Notes: a model not told the origin generated them from the letters alone. Numbered from the stretch's first letter, positions 1-8,606 are shown. The stretch is DNA of 62,346 bases from Acidimicrobiia bacterium (GCA_023265045.1 JAHFUQ010000008.1:1-62346), one strand, 5' to 3'. Numbers and translations: made by a program.

Positions 1-613
1 GGCGCATCTGGCGGCGCAGCTCCTTGAGCAGGTCGGACAGGCGCACGAGGTGCTCCTCGGTCGCCTCCAGGCGGCGTTCGGCCTTCTCCATGCGGCGCCG
101 GAACTTGAGGATGCCCGCCGCCTCCTCGATGATCAGGCGGCGGTCCTCGGGGCGCACGTCGAGCACCTGGTCGAGGTTGCCCTGCGACACGATGACGTGC
201 TGCTGGCGGCCCACGCCCGTGTCCGACAGCAGCTCCTGGATGTCGAGGAGCCGGCACGGCACGCCGTTGATGGCGTACTCCGACTCGCCCGACGACCGGA
301 ACAGGGTGCGGGTGAGCGTCACCTCGGTGAACCCGATGGGCAGCAGGCCCGCCGAGTTGTCGATCGTCAGCGCCACCTCGGCCCGGCCCAAGGCGGCGCG
401 GCGGCCGTTGCCGGCGAAGATGACGTCCTCCATCTTCTGGGAACGGACGGTGCGCGGCCCCTGGGCGCCGAGCACCCACGCCACCGCGTCGACGATGTTG
501 GACTTGCCGCTGCCGTTGGGCCCCACCACGACGGTGAGCCCGGGTTCGAGCTCGAGGGTGGTGGCGTCCGCGAACGACTTGAAACCCTTGAGGGTCAACG
601 AGCGGAGGAACAT
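1..613 (-). CDS. smc: Chromosome segregation ATPase SMC, N-terminal part (cut by window edge)
   Basis: N-terminal head of the SMC ATPase, which condenses and segregates the chromosome as a dimer with ScpA/ScpB. The protein begins [14 protein letters not shown]. It carries a Walker [10 protein letters not shown] near residue 33, the QxxV-type segment [10 protein letters not shown], and the start of the coiled coil ([21 protein letters not shown]). About 204 residues are visible and the gene runs off the left edge. It is the last visible member of the leftward rnc-mutM-smc series, 131 bp after mutM, an arrangement also seen in mycobacteria. The identification is firm; only the length is unknown. 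Confidence 0.95.
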   Translation of the reverse strand, partial: MFLRSLTLKGFKSFADATTLELEPGLTVVVGPNGSGKSNIVDAVAWVLGAQGPRTVRSQKMEDVIFAGNGRRAALGRAEVALTIDNSAGLLPIGFTEVTLTRTLFRSSGESEYAINGVPCRLLDIQELLSDTGVGRQQHVIVSQGNLDQVLDVRPEDRRLIIEEAAGILKFRRRMEKAERRLEATEEHLVRLSDLLKELRRQMR

Positions 614-744
614 GCCGCCCTCGAACCTATCGAGCCGTCAGCCCCGCGCCGCGGACCCTCCGGCCCATTCGGAGCTCTCCGCGCAGATGGTGGCTCCAAG
701 GCCCAATGACGCGAAAACGTCGGGTGGGGTCAAACCTGACCCGA

Positions 745-1587
745 TCACACTTGACACTGCGGGCACAGGAACGAGGAGCGGCCGTTCACTTTGACCCGGA
801 TGATCGTGCTGCGGCAGCGCCGGCAGCTCTGGCCCTCGCGGTCGTAGACCTTGTGCTGGGACTGGTAGTCGCCGATGGCGCCGAACAGGTCGACGTACTG
901 CTCGTCCCCCAGCGACGAGCCGCGGTGCTTGATGGCGTCCTGGAGCGTTTCGATCATCGACCGGTAGAGGCGGCGCACCTCTTGCGAGGTCAGCCGGTCC
1001 GACGAGCGGTCGTAGCGGAGGCCCGCGGCCCACAGGATCTCGTCGCTGTAGATGTTGCCCAGGCCGGCCACGAACCTCTGGTCCATGAGCAGGGTCTTGA
1101 GCTTGCTCCTGCGCGCCACGAGCATCTCGCCGAACTTGGTCCACGACATGACGTCGTCGACCGGGTCGAAGCCGAGGTGCGCCAGTTCGGGCACCTGCGC
1201 CTCCAGCTCGTCGGGCGTGGTCACGAACAGCTCGCCGAAGGTGCGCGGGTCCACGAAGCGCAGCAGCCCGCCCTGGGTGAAGGTGAAGGTCACGTGGGTG
1301 TGCTTGGGCGGCGGGTCCTTGACGCCGCCCTTGGCCCGCAGGAGCTGGCCGCTCATGCCGAGGTGGACGACGAGGATGTCGCCCCCCTCCAGCTTCATGA
1401 GCAGGTACTTGCCCCGGCGGGTGACCGACGCCAGCTTGCGGCCTTCGAGCTTGCCGATGAAATGCTTCTTGTTCGGGTGCCGGCGGATCGACCGCATCCC
1501 CGTCACCTCGACGGTCTTGACCCGCTTGCCGATGACCTCCTTTTCGAGGTCGCGCCGGAGGGTCTCGACCTCCGGCAGCTCAGGCAC
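745..1587 (-). CDS. mutM: Formamidopyrimidine-DNA glycosylase
   Basis: Base-excision repair glycosylase/AP lyase that removes 8-oxoguanine and Fapy lesions. The 280-residue protein starts MPELPEVETLRRDL, so after Met removal Pro is the Schiff-base nucleophile and the following Glu the catalytic acid. Further family marks are the HLGMSGQL segment, the H2TH region (MDQRFVAGLGNIYSDEILW) and a C-terminal zinc finger with CRRC and CPQC. Length is normal. The start overlaps the end of rnc by 8 bp, so the two are probably co-translated. Confidence 0.97.
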   Translation of the reverse strand: MPELPEVETLRRDLEKEVIGKRVKTVEVTGMRSIRRHPNKKHFIGKLEGRKLASVTRRGKYLLMKLEGGDILVVHLGMSGQLLRAKGGVKDPPPKHTHVTFTFTQGGLLRFVDPRTFGELFVTTPDELEAQVPELAHLGFDPVDDVMSWTKFGEMLVARRSKLKTLLMDQRFVAGLGNIYSDEILWAAGLRYDRSSDRLTSQEVRRLYRSMIETLQDAIKHRGSSLGDEQYVDLFGAIGDYQSQHKVYDREGQSCRRCRSTIIRVKVNGRSSFLCPQCQV

Positions 1588-2389
1588 CGGCGTCGTCAGT
1601 CTGCTCGGGGGCGGGGCCCGCGGGGCCGCCCGGCGCGACCTCCGCGTCGGCCCCGGGCGCGGTCGCGGGCGCGGTCGCGGTCCCGGTCTCGGGTGACGGC
1701 GCCGGGCCGAGCCCGTCGTTGCGGGCCGCCAGGGTTTCCCATGCCACGCGCGCGGCCGCTTGCTCGGCCTGCTTCTTGGACCGGCCGTGGCCGACGCCCA
1801 GCGCCTCGCCCTTCAACATCACCGTGGCGGCGAAGTGCTTGGCGTGGTCGGGGCCGTCGCCCACGACCTCGTAGCGCGGCAGTTCCTCGAACTGGCGGGC
1901 GGCCAGTTCCTGGAGCCGGGTCTTGTAGTCGCTCGCGCCAGGCCCGGCGGCGGCCTCGGAGATGCGGTCGCCCAGCAGCCCGAGCACCAGGTCCTCCGCC
2001 GCCTCCCAGCCACCGTCGAGGTAGACGGCGCCGATGACGGCCTCCATGGCGTCGGCCAGGATCGTGGGCTTCTCCCGCCCGCTGGACTGGTCCTCGCCCT
2101 TGCCCAGGAGCAGGTACGCGCCCAGGCCGAGCCCCTCGGCCGTCTCGGCGAGGGTCGCGGAGTTCACCACCGACGCCCGCACCTGGGCCAGGTGGCCCTC
2201 CGGCAGGTCGGGGTACTGGCGGTAGACGTGGGCGGTGACGACCAGGCCGAGCACGGCGTCGCCCAGGAACTCGAGGCGCTCGTTCGAGCCCGCGCCCGGG
2301 TTCTCGGCGCACCAGGACCGGTGGGCCATGGCACGTTGCAGCAGCTCAGGGTCGGTGAAGGCACGGCCGAGGCGCTTGCTGAGCTCCAC
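1580..2389 (-). CDS. rnc: Ribonuclease III
   Basis: Double-strand-specific endoribonuclease for rRNA and mRNA processing. The catalytic domain has the signature NERLEFLGDAVLG (about residues 40-52) and the downstream acidic pair in ADAMEAVIGAVYLDGG. A double-stranded RNA-binding domain follows (about 155-225, ending GRSKKQAEQAAARVAWETL). The last 45 residues are an Ala/Pro/Thr/Gly-rich tail not needed for the fold. The gene lies 17 bp after acpP and overlaps mutM. Confidence 0.97.
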   Translation of the reverse strand: MELSKRLGRAFTDPELLQRAMAHRSWCAENPGAGSNERLEFLGDAVLGLVVTAHVYRQYPDLPEGHLAQVRASVVNSATLAETAEGLGLGAYLLLGKGEDQSSGREKPTILADAMEAVIGAVYLDGGWEAAEDLVLGLLGDRISEAAAGPGASDYKTRLQELAARQFEELPRYEVVGDGPDHAKHFAATVMLKGEALGVGHGRSKKQAEQAAARVAWETLAARNDGLGPAPSPETGTATAPATAPGADAEVAPGGPAGPAPEQTDDAGA

Positions 2390-2406
2390 CGCCGAGGGTG
2401 GGTCGT

Positions 2407-2715
2407 TCAGGATTGCGCTGCCTCGGAGTCTCCGACGCGGGTGACGACGTAATCGACCGCGTCCCGAACCGTCTTCAGATCCTCCAAGTCCTCGTCCTCG
2501 ATGCGGAACCCCTCGGCCCGCCTCTGCAGATCGGCCTCGAGGGCCTCGACCAGCTCGATGAGGGCGAGCGAGTCGGCGTCGAGGTCGTCGGTGAACGACG
2601 CCCCCTCGCTGATCTGGGAGGGGTCGATCTCGAGGATCTCGGCGAGGCGCTCCCGAACGAGTTGGAAGACCTCAGGACGGCCCAGGGGCCCGTGGTCGAG
2701 GTCGATCGGCGGCAT
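2407..2715 (-). CDS. acpP: Acyl carrier protein
   Basis: Carrier of growing acyl chains in fatty-acid synthesis. The phosphopantetheine attachment serine sits in DDLDADSLALIEL. I place the start at the ATG encoding MPPIDLDHG because a GGAG lies about 8 bp upstream; an ATG 36 bp earlier would add a poorly fitting segment. The 102-residue protein has extra residues at both ends compared with the usual ~80. It sits between plsX and rnc as in many bacteria. Confidence 0.9.
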   Translation of the reverse strand: MPPIDLDHGPLGRPEVFQLVRERLAEILEIDPSQISEGASFTDDLDADSLALIELVEALEADLQRRAEGFRIEDEDLEDLKTVRDAVDYVVTRVGDSEAAQS

Positions 2716-2787
2716 CGCGACACTCCAAGAGCAGGCCAACAGGACAGGCAATAGTACCGAGGTCGCTGTTTGTGCGCTTGTGAAACG

Positions 2788-3792
2788 TCAGTCGGCCGGC
2801 AGGGCCTGGCCGACGGCGTCCCGGAGGCGGCCGACCAGGTCGGCCGCGACCATGTCGGCGGCCAGCTTGATGGCGTTGACGATGGCGCGCGCCGAGCTCT
2901 TGCCGTGGCTGATGATGCACACGCCGTCGACGCCCAGCAGCATGGCCCCGCCGTAGGTGTCAGGGTCCATCTCGATGTAGAGGGGCAACAGGGCGGGCAC
3001 GAGGGCCTCGGACGCCTGCTTGGCCTCCTCCGACGAGTTCATGGCCGCCACGATGGCGTTGACCAGCGTCTTCACCCCGCCTTCGAGGGTTTTCAGGATG
3101 ACGTTGCCGGTGAACCCGTCGGTCACCATCACGTCGACGGCGTCGGTCAGGGCGTCGCGGCCCTCGACGTTGCCGATGAACCGCCCGCCCGCCCCGTCGA
3201 ACCACCCGGGCCGGGCCAGCAGGGCGTGGGCCTCCTTCACCAGCGCCGTGCCTTTCGAGGCCTCCTCGCCGATCGAGACCAGCCCGACCCTCGGCTCGGC
3301 CACGCCGAACCGGGCCGACGCGTACACGGCGCCCATGAGGCCGAACTGGGCCAGCCACGCCGCGCTGCACTCCGAGTTGGCGCCGGAGTCGAGCAGGATC
3401 GTCGGCACGGGCGATCCGGGGACGGGCAGCGTGGTGGCGATGGCCGGGCGCTGGACGCCCTTGATGCGGCCCATGCGCAGCAGGGCGCTGGCCATCGCCG
3501 CGCCGGTGTTGCCGGCGCTCACCATGGCGCTGGCCCGGCCGTCGCGCACCGCTTCGGCCGCCTTCACCACCGACGAGTCCCGCTTGCGGCGAACCGCGCC
3601 GGCGGGGTCGTCGTGCATGTCGACGACCTCGCTGGCGGCCAGCACCTCGAGGCCGCCCGTGTCGCCCAGCGCGTCGGGCTGGCCGACGAGCACGACGGGG
3701 ATGCCCAACTCGGTCGCCGCCTGGCGGGCCCCGGCCACGATCTCGGCCGGTCCCCGGTCGGCGCCCATGGCGTCGACCGCTACGGGCAGCAC
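2788..3792 (-). CDS. plsX: Phosphate acyltransferase PlsX
   Basis: Makes acyl-phosphate from acyl-ACP for phospholipid synthesis; peripheral membrane enzyme. The 334-residue protein opens with AVDAMGADRGP and contains the family segments MVSAGNTGAAMA and LLDSGAN. It starts at GTG, 15 bp after rpmF. Together with rpmF and acpP it forms the usual rpmF-plsX-acpP lipid-precursor cluster. Confidence 0.95.
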   Translation of the reverse strand: MLPVAVDAMGADRGPAEIVAGARQAATELGIPVVLVGQPDALGDTGGLEVLAASEVVDMHDDPAGAVRRKRDSSVVKAAEAVRDGRASAMVSAGNTGAAMASALLRMGRIKGVQRPAIATTLPVPGSPVPTILLDSGANSECSAAWLAQFGLMGAVYASARFGVAEPRVGLVSIGEEASKGTALVKEAHALLARPGWFDGAGGRFIGNVEGRDALTDAVDVMVTDGFTGNVILKTLEGGVKTLVNAIVAAMNSSEEAKQASEALVPALLPLYIEMDPDTYGGAMLLGVDGVCIISHGKSSARAIVNAIKLAADMVAADLVGRLRDAVGQALPAD

Positions 3793-3807
3793 AGTGGGAC
3801 GGCGCCC

Positions 3808-3987
3808 CTACTCGACGATGATGGCCTGCCGGCCCGCGTACCACCCGCAGTTGGGGCACACCACGTGCGGCAGCTTGGCGTGGCGGCACTGGGGGCAAAG
3901 GCTGCGGGGCGGCGCCGAGAGGCTCCACGCACTCGCCCGGCGGCTCCTGCTCTTCATCTTGGAGGTCTTCTTCTTGGGAACAGCCAT
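3808..3987 (-). CDS. rpmF: 50S ribosomal protein L32
   Basis: Small zinc-ribbon protein of the large ribosomal subunit. The 59 residues begin MAVPKKKTSKMKSRSRR and include two cysteine pairs (CPQC and CPNC) that bind zinc. Length and N-terminus match the family. It lies between a Uma2-type gene and plsX. Confidence 0.96.
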   Translation of the reverse strand: MAVPKKKTSKMKSRSRRASAWSLSAPPRSLCPQCRHAKLPHVVCPNCGWYAGRQAIIVE

Positions 3988-3999
3988 GGAAAGGGGAGC

Positions 4000-4554
4000 C
4001 TACAGGCCGTCGGCCAGCAGCGTTTCCACGTCGAGCTCCAGGCCCGGGAGCAAGCCGGTGGTGAGCGTGGCGCCCGCTTCGAGCACGGTGGCCTCCGAGA
4101 AGGTCCCGCCCTCGATCCGGTACACCTCGACCCGCTCGGTGTGCGGGTCGACGATCCAGTACTCCTGGACGCCGAACTGTTCGTAGAGCCGGCGCTTGCG
4201 CACGCGGTCGTGGCCGGCGTCGGACAGCACCTCGACGGCCAGCGTGGGCGCGCCCTGCAGGTTGGGCGCGGTGATGCGGTCTTGGTCGGAGTCAGCCACG
4301 AACAGCACGTCGGGCTGGACGACGTTGATGTTCGACAGCACGACATCGAGCGGCGCCACGAAGACTCGGCCGCCACCAAACGCCGCGACGTGCTGGTACA
4401 GCTGGACCGCCACCCACAGGAGGATGTCCTGGTGGCGGACGTTCGGAGCGGACATTTCGACGAGCTCCCCTTCGATCACCTCATACCGCTTGGCGTCCTC
4501 GGGGAGCGCGGCGTACTCGTCGTAGGTCCATACCTTGCCGGGCTGAAAAGACAT
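4000..4554 (-). CDS. Uma2 family (DUF820) putative endonuclease
   Basis: Restriction-endonuclease-fold protein of the Uma2 family. Visible family marks are the N-terminal YEVIEGELVEM, the acidic VVQPDVLFV, LAVEVLSD (the PD-(D/E)XK core, residues about 95-110) and the C-terminal EYWIVDPHTERVEVYR. Length 184 is typical. These proteins occur mainly in cyanobacteria and actinobacteria, often in many copies, and their role is not settled. It interrupts the otherwise conserved DUF177-rpmF adjacency, so it was probably inserted here. Confidence 0.85.
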   Translation of the reverse strand: MSFQPGKVWTYDEYAALPEDAKRYEVIEGELVEMSAPNVRHQDILLWVAVQLYQHVAAFGGGRVFVAPLDVVLSNINVVQPDVLFVADSDQDRITAPNLQGAPTLAVEVLSDAGHDRVRKRRLYEQFGVQEYWIVDPHTERVEVYRIEGGTFSEATVLEAGATLTTGLLPGLELDVETLLADGL

Positions 4555-4562
4555 GGCGTGGC

Positions 4563-5084
4563 CTATGATACCGGGGGATCATCGATTTGCAAGACGTCGA
4601 GCGCCGCCCAGCGGTCGTCGCCAGCGGCTGGAGGGCACGCGCACGGCCCCGCGTTGCGGTCGGCGCCGCACGTGGGACAGAGGCCGGCGCAGTCGTCGCC
4701 GCACAGCGGCGCCAGGGGCAGTTCGAGGAGCAGCGCCTCCCGCACCATCGGCGTGAGGTCCATCCGGTCGCCCTTGAGCGGGTAGGTCTCCCCGTCCCGG
4801 GCGTGGGGCTCGAACAGCTCCTGGAACTCCGCTTCGACCCGCCCGTCGACAGGCTTGAGGCACCGCCGGCACAGGCCCATCCAGGCGGTCGCCGCCGTCC
4901 CCGTGGCGAGCACCCCGTCGTTGACCCACTCGAGCCGCGCGTCGACCGTGGCGACGGCGCCGTCGGCCACCGAGGTGTCCATCACCAGCATCGCCTCGAC
5001 CGGGCCCGACAGCTGCTCCCGCCGGCGCGCGCCGGGTCGGTGCAGCAGGTCGGCGACGTTGACGACGAAGGGGGCCTTCGTCAC
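4563..5084 (-). CDS. DUF177 (YceD) family protein, ribosome-assembly associated
   Basis: YceD/DUF177 proteins are co-encoded with rpmF in bacteria and are linked to 23S rRNA accumulation; biochemical function is unclear. The 173-residue protein has the expected cysteine pairs: GLCRRCL near residue 71, and a second cluster (CGDDCAGLCPTCG) near the C-terminus that looks metal-binding. It lies 12 bp after the coiled-coil gene. Confidence 0.88.
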   Translation of the reverse strand: MTKAPFVVNVADLLHRPGARRREQLSGPVEAMLVMDTSVADGAVATVDARLEWVNDGVLATGTAATAWMGLCRRCLKPVDGRVEAEFQELFEPHARDGETYPLKGDRMDLTPMVREALLLELPLAPLCGDDCAGLCPTCGADRNAGPCACPPAAGDDRWAALDVLQIDDPPVS

Positions 5085-5096
5085 GGGGAAGTCCTC

Positions 5097-5681
5097 CTAG
5101 CCGAGGTCCTGGTCGAAGAAGACCTCCCCCGACTGCATGGGGTCGGCGGGGGGCCCGTCGCTGGGTGACGGCGGGCCGCCCAGCTCGCCCTCCTGGGCGG
5201 GAGGCAGGGGCGTCACCCGGAGCTTCTCCCGGCCCGCCTGCACCGTCTTCATGGTGCGTTCGAGCACGATCTCGAACGTCGCCAGCTTCTGGTCGCAGTA
5301 GTCCTCGGCCTCATGGCGCAGCCGGCGCGCCTCGTCGTTGGCCTCCTCCATGATGCGCCGCGACAGGCGCTGCGCCTCGCGCACCAGCTCGGTGCGCTGC
5401 ACGATGCGCTCCGCCCGCTCCCGGGCCGCGGCCAGGATGTCGTCGCCTTCCCGGGTGACCTTGGCCAGGTACTCGTCGCGCTCGCGCAGCAGCCAGCGGG
5501 CCTGGCGCAGCTCATCGGGGAGCCGCTGGATGGCCTCGTGGAGCAGCTCGAGCAGCTCGTCCTTCTCCAAGCGCACCGTCGAGGACAGCGGCATCTTCGG
5601 AGCGGCGTTGACGAGGTCGACGACCCGCCGGAGCAGGATCTCGGTGTCGCCCGCCTCGTTCTGACGCTCTTGCACACTCAT
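5097..5681 (-). CDS. DivIVA/SepIVA-like coiled-coil protein
   Basis: A 194-residue, highly charged alpha-helical protein with an unbroken heptad-rich region from about residue 45 to 150, and a Pro/Gly-rich acidic C-terminal tail. Content and position (between coaD and DUF177) match the SepIVA/Wag31-related septum factor that mycobacteria encode next to the DUF177 gene. Role in septation or peripheral wall growth is therefore likely but inferred from context. Its ATG overlaps the coaD stop by 4 bp (ATGA). Confidence 0.75.
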   Translation of the reverse strand: MSVQERQNEAGDTEILLRRVVDLVNAAPKMPLSSTVRLEKDELLELLHEAIQRLPDELRQARWLLRERDEYLAKVTREGDDILAAARERAERIVQRTELVREAQRLSRRIMEEANDEARRLRHEAEDYCDQKLATFEIVLERTMKTVQAGREKLRVTPLPPAQEGELGGPPSPSDGPPADPMQSGEVFFDQDLG

Positions 5682-6157
5682 CGGGCGAACCGCTCCTTCA
5701 AGCGTTGGGCGACGACCGGGGGAACCATCGATGACACATCCCCGCCGTAGCTGGCGACCTCCCGGACGAGGGTCGCGGACAGGAACGAATGCTCGGGCGC
5801 CGTGGGCATGAACAGCGTGTCGACCCCCGACAGATGGAGGTTGAGCTGCGCCATCTGCAGTTCGTAGTCGAAGTCTGACACCGCCCGCAGTCCCTTGACG
5901 ATGGCGGTGACGTCGTGCTCCAGGGCGAAGTCGGCCAACAGGCCCCTCAGGGGCTGCGCCCGGACGTTCGGGAGCGGGCGCAGGACGTCCTCCAGCATGA
6001 CCAGACGCTCCTCGACCGTGAACAGGGGCGCGGCCTTGCGGCTGTTGGTGGCGACGGCCACCAGGACGTGGTCGAACTTCTTGGCTGTCCGTTCGACAAT
6101 GTCGAGGTGCCCGTTGGTCACGGGATCGAAGGATCCTGGGATGAGGGCGATCGACAC
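5678..6157 (-). CDS. coaD: Phosphopantetheine adenylyltransferase
   Basis: Penultimate step of coenzyme A synthesis (4'-phosphopantetheine + ATP to dephospho-CoA). The 159-residue protein begins at GTG with VSIALIPGSFDPVTNGH, which holds the nucleotidyltransferase motif (TNGH). IVKGLRAVSDFDYELQM and the C-terminal SSTLVRE-like segment (FLSATLVREVASYGGD) also match. A longer frame upstream belongs to antisense-like reading of rsmD and is not part of the gene. Follows rsmD by 16 bp. Confidence 0.96.
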   Translation of the reverse strand: MSIALIPGSFDPVTNGHLDIVERTAKKFDHVLVAVATNSRKAAPLFTVEERLVMLEDVLRPLPNVRAQPLRGLLADFALEHDVTAIVKGLRAVSDFDYELQMAQLNLHLSGVDTLFMPTAPEHSFLSATLVREVASYGGDVSSMVPPVVAQRLKERFAR

Positions 6158-6173
6158 GGGTGAAGGCGGCCTC

Positions 6174-6698
6174 TCAGAGCCGGTGGGCGAGGGTGACCAC
6201 GCTATCGCCGTAGCGCCTGGTGTGCGCCGACCACCCGGGGCCCGGGTCGATCGGGCGGTCGGACTCGAGCACGGCCACCGGCGTCGGGAGCCGGTTGAGC
6301 AGGCGCGGCCAGTCGCCGAACACGTAGGGCGGATCGGCCAGGACCAGGTCGAAGGCGTGGCCCGCATCCGCCGCCTCCTCGACGAAGCGCACCGCGTCGC
6401 CCCGCACCACGGTGGCGTGCTCGGTGAACCCGATCCGCAACAGGTTGGCCCGGACCATGGCGATCGCCGTTTCGTCGGCGTCCACGAAAGTGGCCGTCGA
6501 CGCCCCCCGGGACAGCGCTTCGATCCCGAGGGCGCCGGTGCCGGCGAACAGGTCGAGCACCTTGGCGCCGGCGATGGCGCCGCGGCTGGCGAGCGAGGCG
6601 AACACCGCCTCGCGGACCCGCTCCGACGTGGGGCGCAGGCGCCGCCCGGGCGGGGTGTGCAACCGCCGCCCGCCCGCTGACCCAGCCACCACACGCAC
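6174..6698 (-). CDS. rsmD: 16S rRNA (guanine966-N2)-methyltransferase RsmD
   Basis: SAM-dependent methyltransferase acting on the small subunit. The GTG start gives VRVVAGSAGGRRL, the usual N-terminus; motif I is VLDLFAGTGALGIEALSRG (residues about 46-64) and the catalytic motif IV is LADPPY. An upstream ATG would add 45 residues overlapping the divergent gene and is unlikely. A TACGCT box lies only 6 bp before the GTG, so the transcript may be leaderless. Confidence 0.94.
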   Translation of the reverse strand: MRVVAGSAGGRRLHTPPGRRLRPTSERVREAVFASLASRGAIAGAKVLDLFAGTGALGIEALSRGASTATFVDADETAIAMVRANLLRIGFTEHATVVRGDAVRFVEEAADAGHAFDLVLADPPYVFGDWPRLLNRLPTPVAVLESDRPIDPGPGWSAHTRRYGDSVVTLAHRL

Positions 6699-6720
6699 GG
6701 CCCCAGCGTAGGCTCGGCCG
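6699..6720. promoter_or_regulatory. Compact divergent promoter, overlapping -10 boxes
   Basis: Only 22 bp separate the GTG of rsmD and the ATG of the divergent membrane gene. The middle holds AGCGTAGGCT. On the right strand it reads TAGGCT (6709-6714), on the left strand TACGCT (6705-6710), and each -10-like hexamer ends exactly 6 bp before its start codon. This fits two leaderless transcripts sharing one promoter core. Assignment is by pattern only. Confidence 0.5.
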
Positions 6721-7185
6721 ATGCCCTCCGACGAGAGCGCCCGGCGCCGTTCGTCGATCGCCGCCGACGGACGGCGACGTTCGTCGCTTGCCATCGTGGT
6801 CGGCGGCGGCGCGCTGCTGGCCTCGCTGTTCACGCTCCCCTGGCACCACTACGCCATCAGCGTCACCGGCGCAGGCTCCTTCGCCCTCGACCGCAGCGGG
6901 GTGCAGTCGCCCGACGAGAACCTGGGCATCGCCGCCGTGCTCGTGACGGGCGTGCTGGTGGCGCTGTCGGCCTTGTCGGTCCTGGCCCCGCCCCATGTGC
7001 GGGAACGGCTGCGGCGCGCCGACGTGGTGGCGTGGTTCGGCGGGCCGCTGCTGCTGGCCCTCCTCGGCCTCAAGGTGCTGAAGAACACGAACTACCTCGG
7101 CATCGGCGCCTGGGTCTCGGTCGTGCTCGGCGTGGCCGTGGCGGCCAGCGCCCTGCGGTTCCGGCCCGCGTCCACGGCGGAGTGA
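6721..7185 (+). CDS. Hypothetical four-helix membrane protein
   Basis: I do not recognise the family. The 154-residue protein has a basic N-terminus (ARRRSSIAADGRRR) followed by about four hydrophobic segments: near residues 22-42, 70-88, 105-119 and 128-146. A loop with TLPWHHYAISVTG follows the first segment and is probably outside. It is divergent from rsmD and likely transcribed from the shared 22-bp promoter. No catalytic motif is visible. Confidence 0.7.
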   Translation: MPSDESARRRSSIAADGRRRSSLAIVVGGGALLASLFTLPWHHYAISVTGAGSFALDRSGVQSPDENLGIAAVLVTGVLVALSALSVLAPPHVRERLRRADVVAWFGGPLLLALLGLKVLKNTNYLGIGAWVSVVLGVAVAASALRFRPASTAE

Positions 7186-7303
7186 GGGTGGTTGCCCGAG
7201 ACCCCCTCAGGGGATAGGTTCGCAGCAGTCAGCGACCACGAGGCGGGGCAATGATTGTGGGAAGGCGTGGAATGTACTGGGACGCTGTGAGTAAGATCGC
7301 GCC

Positions 7304-8428
7304 ATGAGTCCGTACCCGGTCTTCCCTTGGCCCGAGAAGGCCCGTTCGTGGGCCAAGCGGTCGAGTTCGACGTTCGGCGCCTTTGTCGTCGCCATCCTGG
7401 TCGCCGCCGGCATCGCCTACGGCTCGGCGCCCGGCACGCCCGGCACGGTCGTGGGCGCCTCGCCCAGCACCAACCTCCCGAGCCCGGCCAGCATCAACAT
7501 CAGCGGCACGGGGTTTGACCCCAACAACAACAACATCTTCATCTCGCAGTGCCACCAGTTCGACCAGTTCGGCTCCGACAACTGCAAGACCCTCGCCGGC
7601 CCGATCACGGCCAACGCGTCGGGCGCCTTCAGCAACGTCGCCGTGCAGGTGACCAGCACCTTCGTGTCCGACCCGCCCGACAACATCAGCGAGACCTGCG
7701 GCGGGGGCGGCTTCAACTGCACCATCTTCGCCACCCAGACCACCGGCAACCCGGCCAAGAACAGCTTCACGTTCATCACCTTCGGCGGCGGCGGCACGAC
7801 CAGCACGACCGGCGCGACGACCAGCACCTCGACGTCCACCAGCACGTCCACCTCGACCAGCACCTCGACGTCCACCAGCACGTCCACCTCGACCAGCACG
7901 TCTACGTCCACGAGCACGTCCACCTCGACCAGCACGTCCACGTCGACGTCCACCTCGACCAGCACGTCCACGTCGACGAGCACCTCGACCTCGACGAGCA
8001 CGTCGACCTCGACGAGCGTGCCGCCGAGTTCCTCCACATCGTCCTCGACGAGCACCTCGGCGCCAACGTCCTCGACGAGCACATCGACATCGACCAGCAC
8101 GTCGACGTCGACAAGCGTGCCGCCGAGCACCTCGTCCACGTCCACCAGCACGTCGGCGCCGACCTCGTCGACGAGTACCAGCACGACATCCACGACGGCG
8201 CCGACGGGCACCGACGTGTGTTCTCGCCTGCGGGCCCAGCGAGCCGCCATCAACGCCCAGATCACCGCCCTCGAGAACGCCCTGCCGGCCAACCTGGCGG
8301 CGGCCCAGCGCGCTGGCGCCATCGCCCAGCTCGAGGCGCTGCGAGCCCAGTCGAACAGCCAGCTAGATGCGGCGCTGGTCCGGGCCGGATGTACCCCCGG
8401 TCCTGGGGCCCGCCCCGCCGCCCGCTAG
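7304..8428 (+). CDS. Exported protein with long Thr/Ser stalk
   Basis: The 374-residue protein starts with a signal-type segment (FGAFVVAILVAAGIAYG, about residues 25-41). A beta-rich domain follows (about 50-165, with ASINISGTGFDPNNNN and four cysteines) that resembles actinobacterial neocarzinostatin-like Ig folds. Then comes a Thr/Ser tract of about 135 residues and a C-terminal helical domain with two cysteines (DVCSRLRAQRAAI to RAGC) and a Pro/Ala tail. The tract looks like an O-glycosylated cell-surface stalk. No LPXTG or C-terminal membrane anchor is seen. Function unknown. Confidence 0.8.
   Translation: MSPYPVFPWPEKARSWAKRSSSTFGAFVVAILVAAGIAYGSAPGTPGTVVGASPSTNLPSPASINISGTGFDPNNNNIFISQCHQFDQFGSDNCKTLAGPITANASGAFSNVAVQVTSTFVSDPPDNISETCGGGGFNCTIFATQTTGNPAKNSFTFITFGGGGTTSTTGATTSTSTSTSTSTSTSTSTSTSTSTSTSTSTSTSTSTSTSTSTSTSTSTSTSTSTSTSTSTSTSTSTSVPPSSSTSSSTSTSAPTSSTSTSTSTSTSTSTSVPPSTSSTSTSTSAPTSSTSTSTTSTTAPTGTDVCSRLRAQRAAINAQITALENALPANLAAAQRAGAIAQLEALRAQSNSQLDAALVRAGCTPGPGARPAAR
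7800..8210 (+). repeat. Degenerate hexanucleotide tract encoding (Thr-Ser)n
   Basis: About 410 bp built from ACGTCC, ACCTCG, TCGACC and related hexamers coding alternating Thr and Ser. Because the unit is a multiple of three, expansion or contraction changes stalk length without frameshift. Short interruptions (VPPSSS, APTSS) divide it into blocks. Confidence 0.85.
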
Positions 8429-8448
8429 CTGGTCCAACGCTCGACCTT

Positions 8449-8479
8449 CAGTGGGGGGCGGTCAGACCGCCCCCCACTG
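8449..8479. terminator. Perfect 15-bp hairpin after the stalk-protein gene
   Basis: A perfect inverted repeat (left arm CAGTGGGGGGCGGTC) with a single-base centre, 20 bp after the stop codon at 8428. It lacks a T run but its stability and position suggest a transcription end or mRNA 3' stabiliser. Confidence 0.6.
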
Positions 8480-8606
8480 GCGCGTTCGTTCCAACCACGG
8501 TTCTTGGCCGCTACCGGCCTCTCGGGCCTCGCGCCCCGCCCGGCGCAGGCCCGGCGCGAGGCCCGACTCCCCAGCAGCCCCGGTCCCAGCGGCCCCGGTC
8601 CCTGGC

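Noticed and set aside
2770-4785. Very long open frame opposite plsX, rpmF and the Uma2 gene
   Set aside because: It is an antisense reading typical of high-G+C DNA, with no family resemblance; the leftward genes are clear.
7800-8210. Possible CRISPR-like repeat array
   Set aside because: The repeats are hexamers in frame that encode Thr/Ser, with no spacers or fixed 25-40-bp units.
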